A stretch of DNA of 64,000 nucleotides from Pseudomonas putida. GTDB taxonomy: Bacteria > Pseudomonadota > Gammaproteobacteria > Pseudomonadales > Pseudomonadaceae. The position numbers and the translations under genes are program-made. Position 1 is the first letter of the stretch. Every line of letters begins with the position of its first letter. Below, in pieces: positions 46,835 through 54,981 of this stretch. Under the pieces are notes generated by a model. The model was given only the letters and a program-made list of their open reading frames with translations. It searched no databases and was not told the DNA's origin. The stretch lies in the NCBI RefSeq assembly GCF_028682395.1, contig NZ_JANHLC010000001.1, forward strand, positions 1,054,001 through 1,118,000, read 5' to 3'.

Positions 46835-46864
46835 ACCCGTAGGCGCGAGCGCGCGTCTACGGGT
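46835..46864. repeat. Inverted repeat between convergent genes
   Basis: ACCCGTAG at 46835-46842 is exactly inverted at 46857-46864, with GC-rich GCGCG repeats inside. REP-like; its position between yacG and a convergent gene makes a terminator role likely. Confidence 0.6.
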
Positions 46865-46869
46865 ATTGA

Positions 46870-47085
46870 TCAGGGCCGCATAAAGCCGTAATCCTGTTCA
46901 TCGTCGAGGTTCTCGGCGAGAAACTGCAACTCGTCCGCCAGGTCCTCGACACTGCGCAACCCCTTGCTCTGCTGGACCACCGCACTGAGCAGCGCACGTA
47001 ACCCCAGGCCCGGCTCGAAGCCCGCCGCCTGCGCCGCATCGACACTCGCACGCACTTCCTGCCGCGCCCATTCGTAGACACTCAT
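46870..47085 (-). CDS. Small conserved protein of unknown function
   Basis: A 71-residue acidic, helical cytoplasmic protein starting MSVYEWARQEVRASVDAAQA and ending LDDEQDYGFMRP. The ATG at 47085 follows GGAGCAGG. I do not recognise a domain. It lies 61 bases after the CbiM-like gene on the same strand and may be co-transcribed. A small protein gene sits after yacG in P. aeruginosa as well, as I recall, which supports it being real. Confidence 0.75.
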   Translation of the reverse strand: MSVYEWARQEVRASVDAAQAAGFEPGLGLRALLSAVVQQSKGLRSVEDLADELQFLAENLDDEQDYGFMRP

Positions 47086-47146
47086 AACCCTGCTCCCGTT
47101 TTTTCCAGAGCATGGCTGCGTGCCAGCAACGAGCATTTGATATGGA

Positions 47147-47833
47147 TCAACGCGGCTCGTCGTCCTTCCACGGCGCCGACAGGTAACGCGTACGGTTGAA
47201 GGTTTCCAGCCAATGCGGGCAAAACACCACCAAGGCGCTGACCAGCATCCCGTTGATAAACGCCTCGGGGAAAATGATCAGCCACAGATAGCCGGCAAAA
47301 TCCTCCAGCCATTCCGGCATCGCAAAACGCTCATCCAGCCACAGCAGGCCCAGGGTCGCCAGTAGGCACAGCAAGGCCGCCAGCGCCGCGGCAAAAAAAC
47401 CCGAGCAGAAGATATAGACAAACGGATTGCGCGGCTGCGCACGCTCCACCCAATGGGCACACACCTCGGTCACCAGCACCGGCAGCAGGATCAACAGGCT
47501 GCCATTGACCCCCATCGCGGCCAGGTCCTGGCGGCCGAGCAGGACCAGCCCCAATTGGGCGACGAGCCCGCCGACAATCGCCAGCGGCCAATCGAGCAAC
47601 AGAGTGACCGCTGTCATGCCGATAAAGTGATAGGACACACCGGTATCGAAATCGCGGCGCACCAGCCAGAGCAGAAACAGCACCAAGACCGTACCGCACA
47701 GCACATGCTGGCGATGGCTATCGGCAAACAGCTCGACCCAAGGCGCGCGCCAGGCCGCCCAGAGCAGTACGGGCAGATACAGCAGCCAGCCCAGCACCAG
47801 GCTGGTGTCCGACAGCAACTCGGCGCCGATCAT
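47147..47833 (-). CDS. CbiM-like energy-coupling-factor permease (orphan)
   Basis: A 228-residue membrane protein with about six to seven helices. HFIGMTAVTLLLDWPLAIVG and FPEAFINGMLVSALVV resemble CbiM/NikM metal-uptake permeases. No CbiN, CbiQ or CbiO ATPase gene is nearby, and the N-terminal His-rich Met-His start of true CbiM (MHIPEG) is missing. Homologues in pseudomonads are annotated simply as ECF permeases. It overlaps the preceding 155-residue protein by four bases. Substrate unknown. Confidence 0.7.
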   Translation of the reverse strand: MIGAELLSDTSLVLGWLLYLPVLLWAAWRAPWVELFADSHRQHVLCGTVLVLFLLWLVRRDFDTGVSYHFIGMTAVTLLLDWPLAIVGGLVAQLGLVLLGRQDLAAMGVNGSLLILLPVLVTEVCAHWVERAQPRNPFVYIFCSGFFAAALAALLCLLATLGLLWLDERFAMPEWLEDFAGYLWLIIFPEAFINGMLVSALVVFCPHWLETFNRTRYLSAPWKDDEPR

Positions 47834-48297
47834 GGCTGCGCCTGCTCCAGCGCCTCGCGTAGCGCCTTGGCACTGGCATACTCACGCTGCTCGACCAGTC
47901 GCCCCGCGCGCAGTTGCAGCCAGAGCACCTTGTCTTCGGCGCCCGGATAACGACTGGCAACGCGTCCGTCACGATCGAGCATGACGCGATAGCTGTAGGC
48001 GCGCATCGCCGGTACCGCAAACAGGCTGGCGATTACCCGGGGCATGCGCTGGATATCGGCGACAAACACTGCATGACGTGCCTGCAGATACCCCTCGGGG
48101 CGCTCCAGCAGCGCCCTGTCGAGCAGCTTGGCGGCGTCCATGCCACGCGCTACCAGCAGGATCTCGACCTGATCGTCGAGGCTCAGGGCCTGGTCGTATT
48201 GATCGAGCAGGGTCCAGGGCGCCAGGCGCTCACCCGTTTCCAGCGCCTGGGCCCACAAGGGCATCAAACTCAGTATGACCAGCGACCAGAACTTCAC
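47830..48297 (-). CDS. Exported protein, possibly thioredoxin-like, unknown function
   Basis: A 155-residue protein with a signal peptide of ~18 residues (LSLMPLWAQA|LE). The mature part (LAPWTLLDQYDQALSLDDQ, then a strand EILLVARGM and a later VMLDRDGRVASRYPG) has the layout of peroxiredoxin/thioredoxin-like folds but no CxxC and no cysteine at all. It is translationally coupled to the CbiM-like gene (ATGA), suggesting a periplasmic partner for that permease. Function unknown. Confidence 0.7.
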   Translation of the reverse strand: MKFWSLVILSLMPLWAQALETGERLAPWTLLDQYDQALSLDDQVEILLVARGMDAAKLLDRALLERPEGYLQARHAVFVADIQRMPRVIASLFAVPAMRAYSYRVMLDRDGRVASRYPGAEDKVLWLQLRAGRLVEQREYASAKALREALEQAQP

Positions 48298-48361
48298 GCG
48301 ATGCTCCTCGATTGACCGGATTGTTCACAGGCCCACCAGTCTACACCGCTCGCTCGCCGGC

Positions 48362-49381
48362 TTAGAGCACCTCGCGGCGTAAGTGTGGAAAGACCTTGGA
48401 CACCTTGTTCAACAGGTAGTCGCCGTATTCACCATGGAACGCGTGTACGTTGGCCTGGTCCCAGCGCGCGGCACTGTCATCCTGCTGCTCGACCACCGGC
48501 AAACCCTCGATCGGCCGGACGCGGGCCTGGAAGTTCGGGTCGAAAAACAGTGGGAAGGACAGTCGATCCTGCCCCGAGGTGTTGCGCACCACCCGGTGCG
48601 GCGTAGAGCGATACAGCCCGCCTGTCATCCGGTCGAGCATATCGCCGATGTTGCAGACAAAGGCCCCGGCCACCGGCGGCGCCTCGATCCAGCCCTGGGG
48701 CGTACGGACCTGCAGGCCGCCGATGTGATCCTGATGCAACAGGGTCAACAAGCCATAATCGGTGTGCTCACCCACGCCCCACTGCACATCCAGCCCCTCG
48801 GGCACCGGTTGCGAGGGGTAGTTGAAGATCCGGAACAGGATCAGCGGATCGGCGGTGTAGCGTTCGGCGAAGTACTGCTCGTCCAGGCCCAGGCTCAGGG
48901 CGATACCGGCCATCAGGCGATGGCCCAGCGCGGTCACCGCGGCCATATAGTCCAGGATCGCCTCACGCAGCCCCGCGACCGCAGGGAACAGATTGCGCCC
49001 GTGGATCGGCGTGCGCGCCAGCACTGCCGGCGCATCATCCGCCAGTTCAGTGCCCAGGTAGAGGCCTTCCTTCCAGTCCGGACGGCTCGATGTTAGCTCG
49101 CCACCGAGGGGGAAATAGCCACGCCAGGCCCGCCCACCCAGCTCCATGCGCCATTGCAGCTTGGTGGCTTCATCGAGGGCAAAGAATTGCTGGCTGAGTT
49201 GCTCCAGCCGTTGCACCAGTGCCGGCTCGACGCCATGCCCGACCACATAGAAAAAGCCCTGCTCCCGGCAGGCACGATTGATCTGCGCCGCCACCTCGGC
49301 GCGCCCGTGCCCAAGGTCAGGACCAGAGCTGGCCAGGGCGGAGACATCAATAATCGGCAATCCAGCATTCGCTGCAGTCAT
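48362..49381 (-). CDS. Isopenicillin-N-synthase-like 2OG-Fe(II) oxygenase
   Basis: A 339-residue enzyme. The N-terminal DIOX_N region (LPIIDVSAL) is followed by iron ligands His/Asp in VGEHTDYGLLTLLHQD and His in YRSTPHRVVRN, and the RxS substrate motif in RLSFPLFFDP. Members oxidise small molecules, usually with 2-oxoglutarate. The start at 49381 (MTAANAGLPI) avoids a 55-codon extension into the ATPase gene. It is the last gene of the amino-acid ABC operon, 13 bases after the ATPase, so it probably acts on the imported compound. Substrate unknown. Confidence 0.85.
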   Translation of the reverse strand: MTAANAGLPIIDVSALASSGPDLGHGRAEVAAQINRACREQGFFYVVGHGVEPALVQRLEQLSQQFFALDEATKLQWRMELGGRAWRGYFPLGGELTSSRPDWKEGLYLGTELADDAPAVLARTPIHGRNLFPAVAGLREAILDYMAAVTALGHRLMAGIALSLGLDEQYFAERYTADPLILFRIFNYPSQPVPEGLDVQWGVGEHTDYGLLTLLHQDHIGGLQVRTPQGWIEAPPVAGAFVCNIGDMLDRMTGGLYRSTPHRVVRNTSGQDRLSFPLFFDPNFQARVRPIEGLPVVEQQDDSAARWDQANVHAFHGEYGDYLLNKVSKVFPHLRREVL

Positions 49382-49394
49382 AGCACGTGGCCTC

Positions 49395-50138
49395 TTAAAC
49401 AGGCGGTGAAAACGGGGTTCGGATATCGGCGAGGAATTTTTGCGTACGCGGATGCTGCGGGTTGCCGAAGAACGCTTCGGGCGTGGCCCGCTCCAGCACC
49501 TGGCCCTGGTCCATGAACAACACGCGGTCGGCCACATCACGGGCAAAACCCATCTCGTGAGTCACCACCAGCATGGTCATGCCGTCGCGCGCCAGATCAC
49601 GCATTACCAGCAGCACTTCGCCGACCATCTCCGGGTCCAGGGCACTGGTCGGCTCATCGAACAGCATCAAGGGGGGCTCCATCGCCAGCGCCCGGGCAAT
49701 CGCCACGCGCTGCTGCTGGCCACCGGACAGGTTCTGCGCAAACGCCGTGGCCTTGTGCGCCAGGCCCACGCGCTCCAGCAACGCCATGGCCTGTTCCTTC
49801 GCCTTGGCCGGGCTCAGGCCCCGCAGGCGGATCGGCGCCAACGTGCAGTTATCCAGGACGTTGAGATGGGGAAACAGATTGAATTGCTGGAAGACAAAAC
49901 CGATCTTCGAGCGGAAGTGGTTGAGGTCTAGGTCCTTGGCATGGATGTCCTGGCCCTCGATGGTGATCGTGCCCGACTGGATCGGCTCCAGACGGTTCAG
50001 CGTGCGGATCAGCGTCGACTTGCCGGACCCGGAAGGCCCGCAGACCACCACCACTTCACCCTTGGCGATCTGTTCATTGACATCGACCAGGGCGTGGTAG
50101 GTGCCATACCACTTGTTGACGTTCTCAAGGCGAATCAT
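49395..50138 (-). CDS. Polar amino-acid ABC transporter ATP-binding protein
   Basis: A 247-residue GlnQ/HisP-type ATPase. Walker A is GPSGSGKST at residues ~34-42, the signature is [17 protein letters not shown], and Walker B is [14 protein letters not shown]. It energises the two permeases encoded just upstream and overlaps the second by four bases. Length and motifs are ordinary. Confidence 0.92.
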   Translation of the reverse strand: MIRLENVNKWYGTYHALVDVNEQIAKGEVVVVCGPSGSGKSTLIRTLNRLEPIQSGTITIEGQDIHAKDLDLNHFRSKIGFVFQQFNLFPHLNVLDNCTLAPIRLRGLSPAKAKEQAMALLERVGLAHKATAFAQNLSGGQQQRVAIARALAMEPPLMLFDEPTSALDPEMVGEVLLVMRDLARDGMTMLVVTHEMGFARDVADRVLFMDQGQVLERATPEAFFGNPQHPRTQKFLADIRTPFSPPV

Positions 50139-50851
50139 GGGGCAACCCGGCTGTTATCGGTAATGGACACCCGCCGTGCCTGGCGGCGCTCCAGCCAGAA
50201 GGCGAAGCGCGACAGGCCGAAGCACAGCAGGAAGTAGGTCAGGCCGAGGATCAGATAGACCTGAGTCGGCATGGTGAATACCTGGCTGTTGATCTGCGAA
50301 GCGATAAAGGAGATTTCCGCCAGGCCGATGATGTAGCCCAGGGACGTTTCCTTGACCGTCGAGACGAACTGGTTGACCAGCGACGGCAACATGGTTCGCA
50401 GCGCCTGGGGCAGGATCACCCAGCGCATAGTTCGCAGGTAGCTGAACCCGAGGGAGCGGGAGGCCTCGACCTGGCCTCGGTCGACCCCTTGGATCCCGGC
50501 TCGGACAATCTCCGCCAGGTACACCGCATCGAACAGCACCAGGGCCATCAGCATGGTGGTGAACTGGTCGGTCTTGTGCCCGGTGACGCTGGGCAGAAAG
50601 AAATAGGCCCAGAACACCACCATCAACAACGGAATACCGCGAATACCAAAGACGAGCCCAGTCACCGGCCAGCGCAACCAGCGCCAGGGGCTCACGCGCG
50701 CCAGCCCCAGCAGCACGCCCAGGGGCATGGCCAGGATCAGCCCAAGAGACGCCAGCACCAGGGTCAGCGCCAGCCCGCCCAGGGGCCCGTTGGGGTACTG
50801 GCCCACCAGGAAGTACAGCCAATAGGTGTCGATCAATTCCCATGTCGTCAT
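50135..50851 (-). CDS. Polar amino-acid ABC permease 2 (HisM/GlnP type)
   Basis: A 238-residue permease starting [20 protein letters not shown]. The HEQGD-type coupling loop is [20 protein letters not shown] followed by [17 protein letters not shown]. About five membrane segments are expected. The start at 50851 is chosen because it overlaps permease 1 by four bases; a longer in-frame reading would lie within that gene. It forms the channel with permease 1. Confidence 0.9.
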   Translation of the reverse strand: MTTWELIDTYWLYFLVGQYPNGPLGGLALTLVLASLGLILAMPLGVLLGLARVSPWRWLRWPVTGLVFGIRGIPLLMVVFWAYFFLPSVTGHKTDQFTTMLMALVLFDAVYLAEIVRAGIQGVDRGQVEASRSLGFSYLRTMRWVILPQALRTMLPSLVNQFVSTVKETSLGYIIGLAEISFIASQINSQVFTMPTQVYLILGLTYFLLCFGLSRFAFWLERRQARRVSITDNSRVAP

Positions 50852-51546
50852 CGCGTGCGCACCTGTGGATAACGATGCTGGTACCAGGCTGCGGCGCCGG
50901 TAATCAGCAGCGAGACGCTCAGGTAAGCCGCCGTGGCAAAGGCAAAGGATTCGGCGCTGCGAAAGGTCGCGCTCTCGACCTGGCCAGCCTGGTACATCAG
51001 CTCGGCGACGCCGATCACGGTGGCGATACTGGTGTTTTTCCACAGATTGAGGGTCTGGGAAATCAGCGGCGCAATCGTCACTCGCAAGGCCTGGGGCAGG
51101 ATAATCAGGCGCATGCTCGCCAGGTAGCCGAAGCCCAGGGCGCGGGCCGCTTCCAGTTGCACGGTAGGGATGGCGCGAATGCCGCTGCGAATGTCTTCGC
51201 TCATGTAGACGGCGGTGTACAGGGTCAGGGCGACAATCGCGCTGGTCGCCTCGATATTGCCGGCATAGAGCCAGTCACGCAGGCCTTGGGGCAAGAGCTC
51301 CGGCGCGGCAAAGTACCAGAACAACATATGGGCCAGCAGGGGCACATTGCGGATCGATTCGACAAAGGCGAACCCCAGCCACTGCAACGGGCGCAATGGC
51401 GAAAGACGCAGCAACGCCACCAGCAAGGCCAGGGGCAGGGCAAACACCAGGGTCACGCTCGCCAGTTTGAGGGAGAGCTGCAGACCGCTGAGCAGCATGT
51501 CGTGGTATTGACCGCTCAGCAGCAGGGAATAATCAAACTCGAACAT
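50848..51546 (-). CDS. Polar amino-acid ABC permease 1 (HisQ/GltJ type)
   Basis: A 232-residue permease starting MFEFDYSLLLSGQYHDMLLS. Motifs VESIRNVPLLAHMLFWYFA and VQLEAARALGFGYLASMR followed by IILPQALRVTIAPLISQ are those of GltJ/HisQ. An in-frame start 14 codons upstream is possible but gives an atypical N-terminus. It lies 108 bases after the binding-protein gene and overlaps permease 2. Confidence 0.9.
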   Translation of the reverse strand: MFEFDYSLLLSGQYHDMLLSGLQLSLKLASVTLVFALPLALLVALLRLSPLRPLQWLGFAFVESIRNVPLLAHMLFWYFAAPELLPQGLRDWLYAGNIEATSAIVALTLYTAVYMSEDIRSGIRAIPTVQLEAARALGFGYLASMRLIILPQALRVTIAPLISQTLNLWKNTSIATVIGVAELMYQAGQVESATFRSAESFAFATAAYLSVSLLITGAAAWYQHRYPQVRTR

Positions 51547-51654
51547 TGCGCAGTGACGCTCAAGGGTGGAAAGACTGCCAGCCCACACCGCTCGGTCAGG
51601 GGTTTATCGCCCTTCAAACGGTAGGGGCCGGCAGGCCGGGCACAGCGCGGCGCC

Positions 51655-52482
51655 TTACTCGACCTGGTCGGAATCGATCTTGAAGTGACGCGCCGGCAGG
51701 TTCGATTTGGTGCCCGGGCCGTACCACTTGAGGTACAGCTTCTCGGCTTCGCCGGAGCTCTCCAGGCGGGTCAGCGTCTTGTCGACCGCAACCTTCAGCT
51801 CACCGCTATCCTTGGGCAGAGCAATGGCCAGGGCTTCGTTGCTGAGGTTTTCCGGAAGGATGCTGTAGCCGGCCGCGGCCGAGCCGATCTTGGCGAAGTC
51901 ATTGACCAGCGCCGACTCGTCGTCGACAAACGCCTGGCCCTTGCCTTGCTGCAAGGCCAGCAGCGCTTGCTGGGACGTTTCAAACGTCACCACCTGAGCG
52001 CTCGGGATGGCCTTGCGGATATTCGGCTCCTGGGTGCCGCCCTTGACGGTCAGCACTTTCTTGTCGGCCAACTGATCGAGCGCGGTGATCCCGCTGCTTT
52101 TCTTGACCAGGGCTTTTTGCCCGGTGATCAGGATCGAATAGGAGAAATCGACAAGGGCTTCACGCTCCTTGTTGTGGGTCAGCGAAGCCGCGAGGATATC
52201 CACACGCCCCTGCTGCAATTCGGGAATCCGCGCGGCCACGGAGATCTGCTTGAAGACCGGCTTGACGCCCAGGTCCTTGGCGATTTCATTGCCCAGATCG
52301 ATTTCATAACCGACGATCTGCCGGGTCTTGGGATCGATAAAGCTGTTGGGCTCATCGGTCCCCAATGTGCCGATCACAATCTCACCCTTTTGTTTGATGG
52401 CCGCCAAATCGGCGGCGACCGCGCCAAAACTGACCAGGGTAATGGCAGCCGCAACGGCCGCGCTAAGCAGGCGAATCTTCAT
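51655..52482 (-). CDS. Polar amino-acid ABC transporter binding protein
   Basis: A 275-residue family-3 binding protein. The signal peptide ends near FGAVA|ADLAAI (about residue 23). VIGTLGTDEPNSFIDPKTRQIVGYEIDL and RVDILAASLTHNKEREALVDFS are the substrate-domain motifs. The open frame extends far upstream, but the start at 52482 (MKIRLLSA) is the only one before a signal peptide. First gene of the five-gene operon. Upstream sequence is AT-rich and resembles promoters of sulfur-starvation genes, so a sulfur-containing substrate such as cystine is possible but unproven. Confidence 0.9.
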   Translation of the reverse strand: MKIRLLSAAVAAAITLVSFGAVAADLAAIKQKGEIVIGTLGTDEPNSFIDPKTRQIVGYEIDLGNEIAKDLGVKPVFKQISVAARIPELQQGRVDILAASLTHNKEREALVDFSYSILITGQKALVKKSSGITALDQLADKKVLTVKGGTQEPNIRKAIPSAQVVTFETSQQALLALQQGKGQAFVDDESALVNDFAKIGSAAAGYSILPENLSNEALAIALPKDSGELKVAVDKTLTRLESSGEAEKLYLKWYGPGTKSNLPARHFKIDSDQVE

Positions 52483-52589
52483 GGGCGAATCTCGTAGGCA
52501 GAGAAAAGGGAAAACCGGCCGGCCCATCAGCTGCAGGCCTTGTGCTATTAAGCCTACGTAACAATACAATTCAAGATAAAATACCGTTT

Positions 52590-52613
52590 TTTTATAACCA
52601 TATAACATAAGAA
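52590..52613 (-). promoter_or_regulatory. AT-rich CysB-like motif upstream of the ABC operon
   Basis: The minus strand reads CTTATGTTATATGGTTATAA, resembling the AT-rich motif found before cys/ssu/sulfonate genes in pseudomonads. It lies ~110-130 bases before the binding-protein start. Resemblance from memory, not a scored match. Confidence 0.4.
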
Positions 52614-52618
52614 GTTTT

Positions 52619-52640
52619 CCTGTCAGAAGCACCTGACAGG
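52619..52640. repeat. Perfect inverted repeat upstream of the DUF1780 gene
   Basis: CCTGTCAG at 52619-52626 and CTGACAGG at 52633-52640, separated by six bases, ending 16 bases before the DUF1780 start. No T-run follows, so an operator or 5'-leader hairpin is more likely than a terminator. Confidence 0.6.
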
Positions 52641-52656
52641 GCGCTAAGCTTGGGAC

Positions 52657-53286
52657 ATGGATGACTCCGATTATTTGCGCCTGCTCACCATTCAGGCCGA
52701 ACAAGCCAACACCTTCCTCTCCAATGCGCGCAAATGGGAGCGCGAGCGTTGGGTCTGCCAGCGCCTGCTGCAAGGCCTGAACATTGCCCACCGCACGGAA
52801 GACTTCCACCCCGCCGGCCAGGAGCCGCCGGACGTGCTGTTTCGCGATGCCAGTTTCGAAGTGTTCTTCGTGCTCGACGAAGGCCGGCGCCTCAACGATG
52901 AATGGCGCGAAGAATTGCAACGACGGCGCAGTGCCTTTTCCCTGAGCCAACTGGTCCGTCGCGAAGCGCGCCCCAAGCGGATTCCGGCAAGCGAACTGCT
53001 CAAGCGCCTGGCCCCGACCCTGCGTAAAAAAGCCCACAACTACACGGAGCGCGGCCTGGATCTTGGCGAGCTGGATCTCATCGCCTTCGCCAGCCTCAAG
53101 CGCGAAGTGCTCGATCTGAACAGCCACTTCCCGCCACCCACCGAGTACCTGCGCCAGGGCTGGCGCTCGCTGTCACTGGTGGGGCCGACCTTTGCGCGCG
53201 TGCTGTTCGCCCACTCGGACGCGCCGGACTTTCTGCGCAGCAATCTGGGCCGCAGCATCGTCTTCGATGTCGGGATCGGCCTCTGA
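52657..53286 (+). CDS. DUF1780 protein (putative endonuclease-like)
   Basis: A 209-residue soluble protein. The N-terminal helix region (LRLLTIQAEQANTFLSNARK, ERERWVCQRLLQGL) is followed by an alpha/beta core with PDVLFRDASFEVFFVLDEGR, which resembles a PD-(D/E)xK-type strand-hairpin (D..., FEV.F). The family carries the Pfam name DUF1780 and is described as putative endonuclease; no activity is established to my knowledge. It is followed by the DUF3094 and ndh genes on the same strand, with 107 bases before the next start. Confidence 0.75.
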   Translation: MDDSDYLRLLTIQAEQANTFLSNARKWERERWVCQRLLQGLNIAHRTEDFHPAGQEPPDVLFRDASFEVFFVLDEGRRLNDEWREELQRRRSAFSLSQLVRREARPKRIPASELLKRLAPTLRKKAHNYTERGLDLGELDLIAFASLKREVLDLNSHFPPPTEYLRQGWRSLSLVGPTFARVLFAHSDAPDFLRSNLGRSIVFDVGIGL

Positions 53287-53393
53287 CACCCGGCAGCACT
53301 GCCCGCCACCGACTATCCTTGCGGACAATAGCGTTAGCCACACGCCGCCTGTAACCTTCCCTCTTATCGTTACGTCTACCGGACGAGGCCTTT

Positions 53394-53567
53394 ATGAGCA
53401 GCCGCCTGAACCCCGATGACCAGCGTCATGTCGAAGACTATCTGCAACTGGCGCAGAACCGAGTCGAGCGCCGCCCTTTCCGGCCGTGGCTGCTCCTGGC
53501 AGTGGTGCTGGTGGTCGTCATTGGCATGGGCCTGCTGAGCCGCCTCCTGAGTTACCTGGTGCTATGA
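53394..53567 (+). CDS. Small single-pass membrane protein, DUF3094 type
   Basis: A 57-residue protein, MSSRLNPDDQRHVEDYLQLA at the N-terminus, then basic ERRPFRPW, one helix (LLLAVVLVVVIGMGLL) and a short tail. GGACGAGG precedes the ATG at 53394. It matches the layout of the DUF3094 family, which is restricted to pseudomonads and relatives. It lies 63 bases before ndh and is probably co-transcribed with it. Function unknown. Confidence 0.8.
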   Translation: MSSRLNPDDQRHVEDYLQLAQNRVERRPFRPWLLLAVVLVVVIGMGLLSRLLSYLVL

Positions 53568-53630
53568 GCTGCCTTGCGCTCGCCCGGCTACCCCAGGCAC
53601 AGAATTCCTTAAGCCTTGCGAGATATCCCT

Positions 53631-54929
53631 ATGACCCATCGTATTTTGATCGTTGGCGGCGGTGCCGGCGGCCTGGAGTTGGCGACCCGCCTGGGCAAGA
53701 CCCTGGGTAAGCGCGGCACAGCCAGTGTCACGCTGGTCGATGCCAACCTCACGCATATCTGGAAACCCCTGCTGCATGAAGTCGCCGCCGGCTCGCTGAA
53801 CTCTTCGGAAGATGAGCTCAACTATGTTGCCCAGGCCAAATGGAACCATTTCGAGTTCCAGCTGGGCCGTATGAACGGGCTTGACCGCGAGCAGAAGAAA
53901 ATCGCCCTGGCCGCGACACTCGACGAACAGGGTCGGGAACTGGTGCCGGCCCGCGAGCTCGGCTACGACAGCCTGGTGATCGCCGTCGGCAGCACCACCA
54001 ACGACTTCGGCACGCCGGGCGCCGCCGAGCACTGCCTGTTCCTCGATACCCGCAAGCAGGCCGAGCGCTTTCACCAGCAACTGCTCAACCACTACCTGCG
54101 TGCCCATGCCGGGCAAAGCGATGTGACCGAACAGATCAGCGTGGCCATTGTCGGCGCGGGCGCCACTGGCGTCGAACTGGCGGCCGAACTGCACAATGCC
54201 GCCCACGAACTGGCGGCCTACGGCCTGGACCGGATCAAACCGGAAAACATGCATATCACGCTGATCGAGGCCGGCCCGCGCGTGCTGCCCGCGCTGCCGG
54301 AGCGTATCGGTGGCCCCGTGCACAAGACCCTGGAGAAACTCGGCGTCACCGTGCTGACCAACGCAGCCGTCAGCGAGGTCACCGCCGACAGCCTGATCAC
54401 CGCCGACGGCCAGGTGATCCCGGCCAGCCTGAAGGTCTGGGCCGCAGGTATCCGCGCCCCCGGTTTCCTGAAGGATCTGGCCGGCCTGGAAAGCAACCGG
54501 ATCAACCAACTGGTCGTACGCCCGACCCTGCAAACCACCCGGGATGGCAACATCTTCGCCTTTGGCGATTGCGCGGCCTGCCCGCAGCCCGGCACCGACC
54601 GCAATGTGCCACCACGGGCCCAAGCCGCTCACCAACAGGCGTCGTTGCTGGCCAAATCGCTGAAATTGCGGATCGAAGGCAAAAACCTGCCGGACTATCA
54701 GTACAAGGACTATGGCTCGCTAATCTCGCTGTCGAGCTTCTCAGCCGTTGGCAACCTGATGGGCAATCTGACGGGTAGTGTGATGCTGGAAGGCTGGCTG
54801 GCGCGGATGTTCTATATCTCCCTGTACCGCATGCACCAGATGGCGCTGTACGGCACCTTCCGCACCTTGATGCTGATGCTGGGCAGCCGGATCGGCCGGG
54901 GCACCGAGCCACGCTTGAAGCTGCATTGA
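53631..54929 (+). CDS. ndh: Type II NADH dehydrogenase
   Basis: A 432-residue flavoprotein. The FAD-binding GGGAGGLELA is at ~residues 8-18, the NADH-binding VGAGATGVELAAEL at ~168-181, and FAFGDCAACPQ closes the FAD site. The C-terminal SVMLEGWLARMFYISLYRMH contains the membrane-anchoring helix. It transfers electrons from NADH to quinone without proton pumping. The start at 53631 (MTHRILIVG) is preferred over an in-frame ATG five codons earlier. A strong terminator follows. Confidence 0.95.
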   Translation: MTHRILIVGGGAGGLELATRLGKTLGKRGTASVTLVDANLTHIWKPLLHEVAAGSLNSSEDELNYVAQAKWNHFEFQLGRMNGLDREQKKIALAATLDEQGRELVPARELGYDSLVIAVGSTTNDFGTPGAAEHCLFLDTRKQAERFHQQLLNHYLRAHAGQSDVTEQISVAIVGAGATGVELAAELHNAAHELAAYGLDRIKPENMHITLIEAGPRVLPALPERIGGPVHKTLEKLGVTVLTNAAVSEVTADSLITADGQVIPASLKVWAAGIRAPGFLKDLAGLESNRINQLVVRPTLQTTRDGNIFAFGDCAACPQPGTDRNVPPRAQAAHQQASLLAKSLKLRIEGKNLPDYQYKDYGSLISLSSFSAVGNLMGNLTGSVMLEGWLARMFYISLYRMHQMALYGTFRTLMLMLGSRIGRGTEPRLKLH

Positions 54930-54938
54930 GCTAGATAG

Positions 54939-54977
54939 AAAAAGGCCTGCCTGGCCCCTTGGCCAGGCAGGCCTTTT
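54939..54977. terminator. Bidirectional terminator between ndh and wbpM
   Basis: AAAAAGGCCTGCCTGGCC, loop CCTT, GGCCAGGCAGGCCTTTT: a 17-base perfect stem with A and T flanks, serving both convergent transcripts. Confidence 0.93.
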
Positions 54978-54981
54978 GACG

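Noticed and set aside
52483..53127. Long N-terminal extension of the amino-acid binding protein.
   Set aside because: It would bury the signal peptide and run antisense through the DUF1780 gene.
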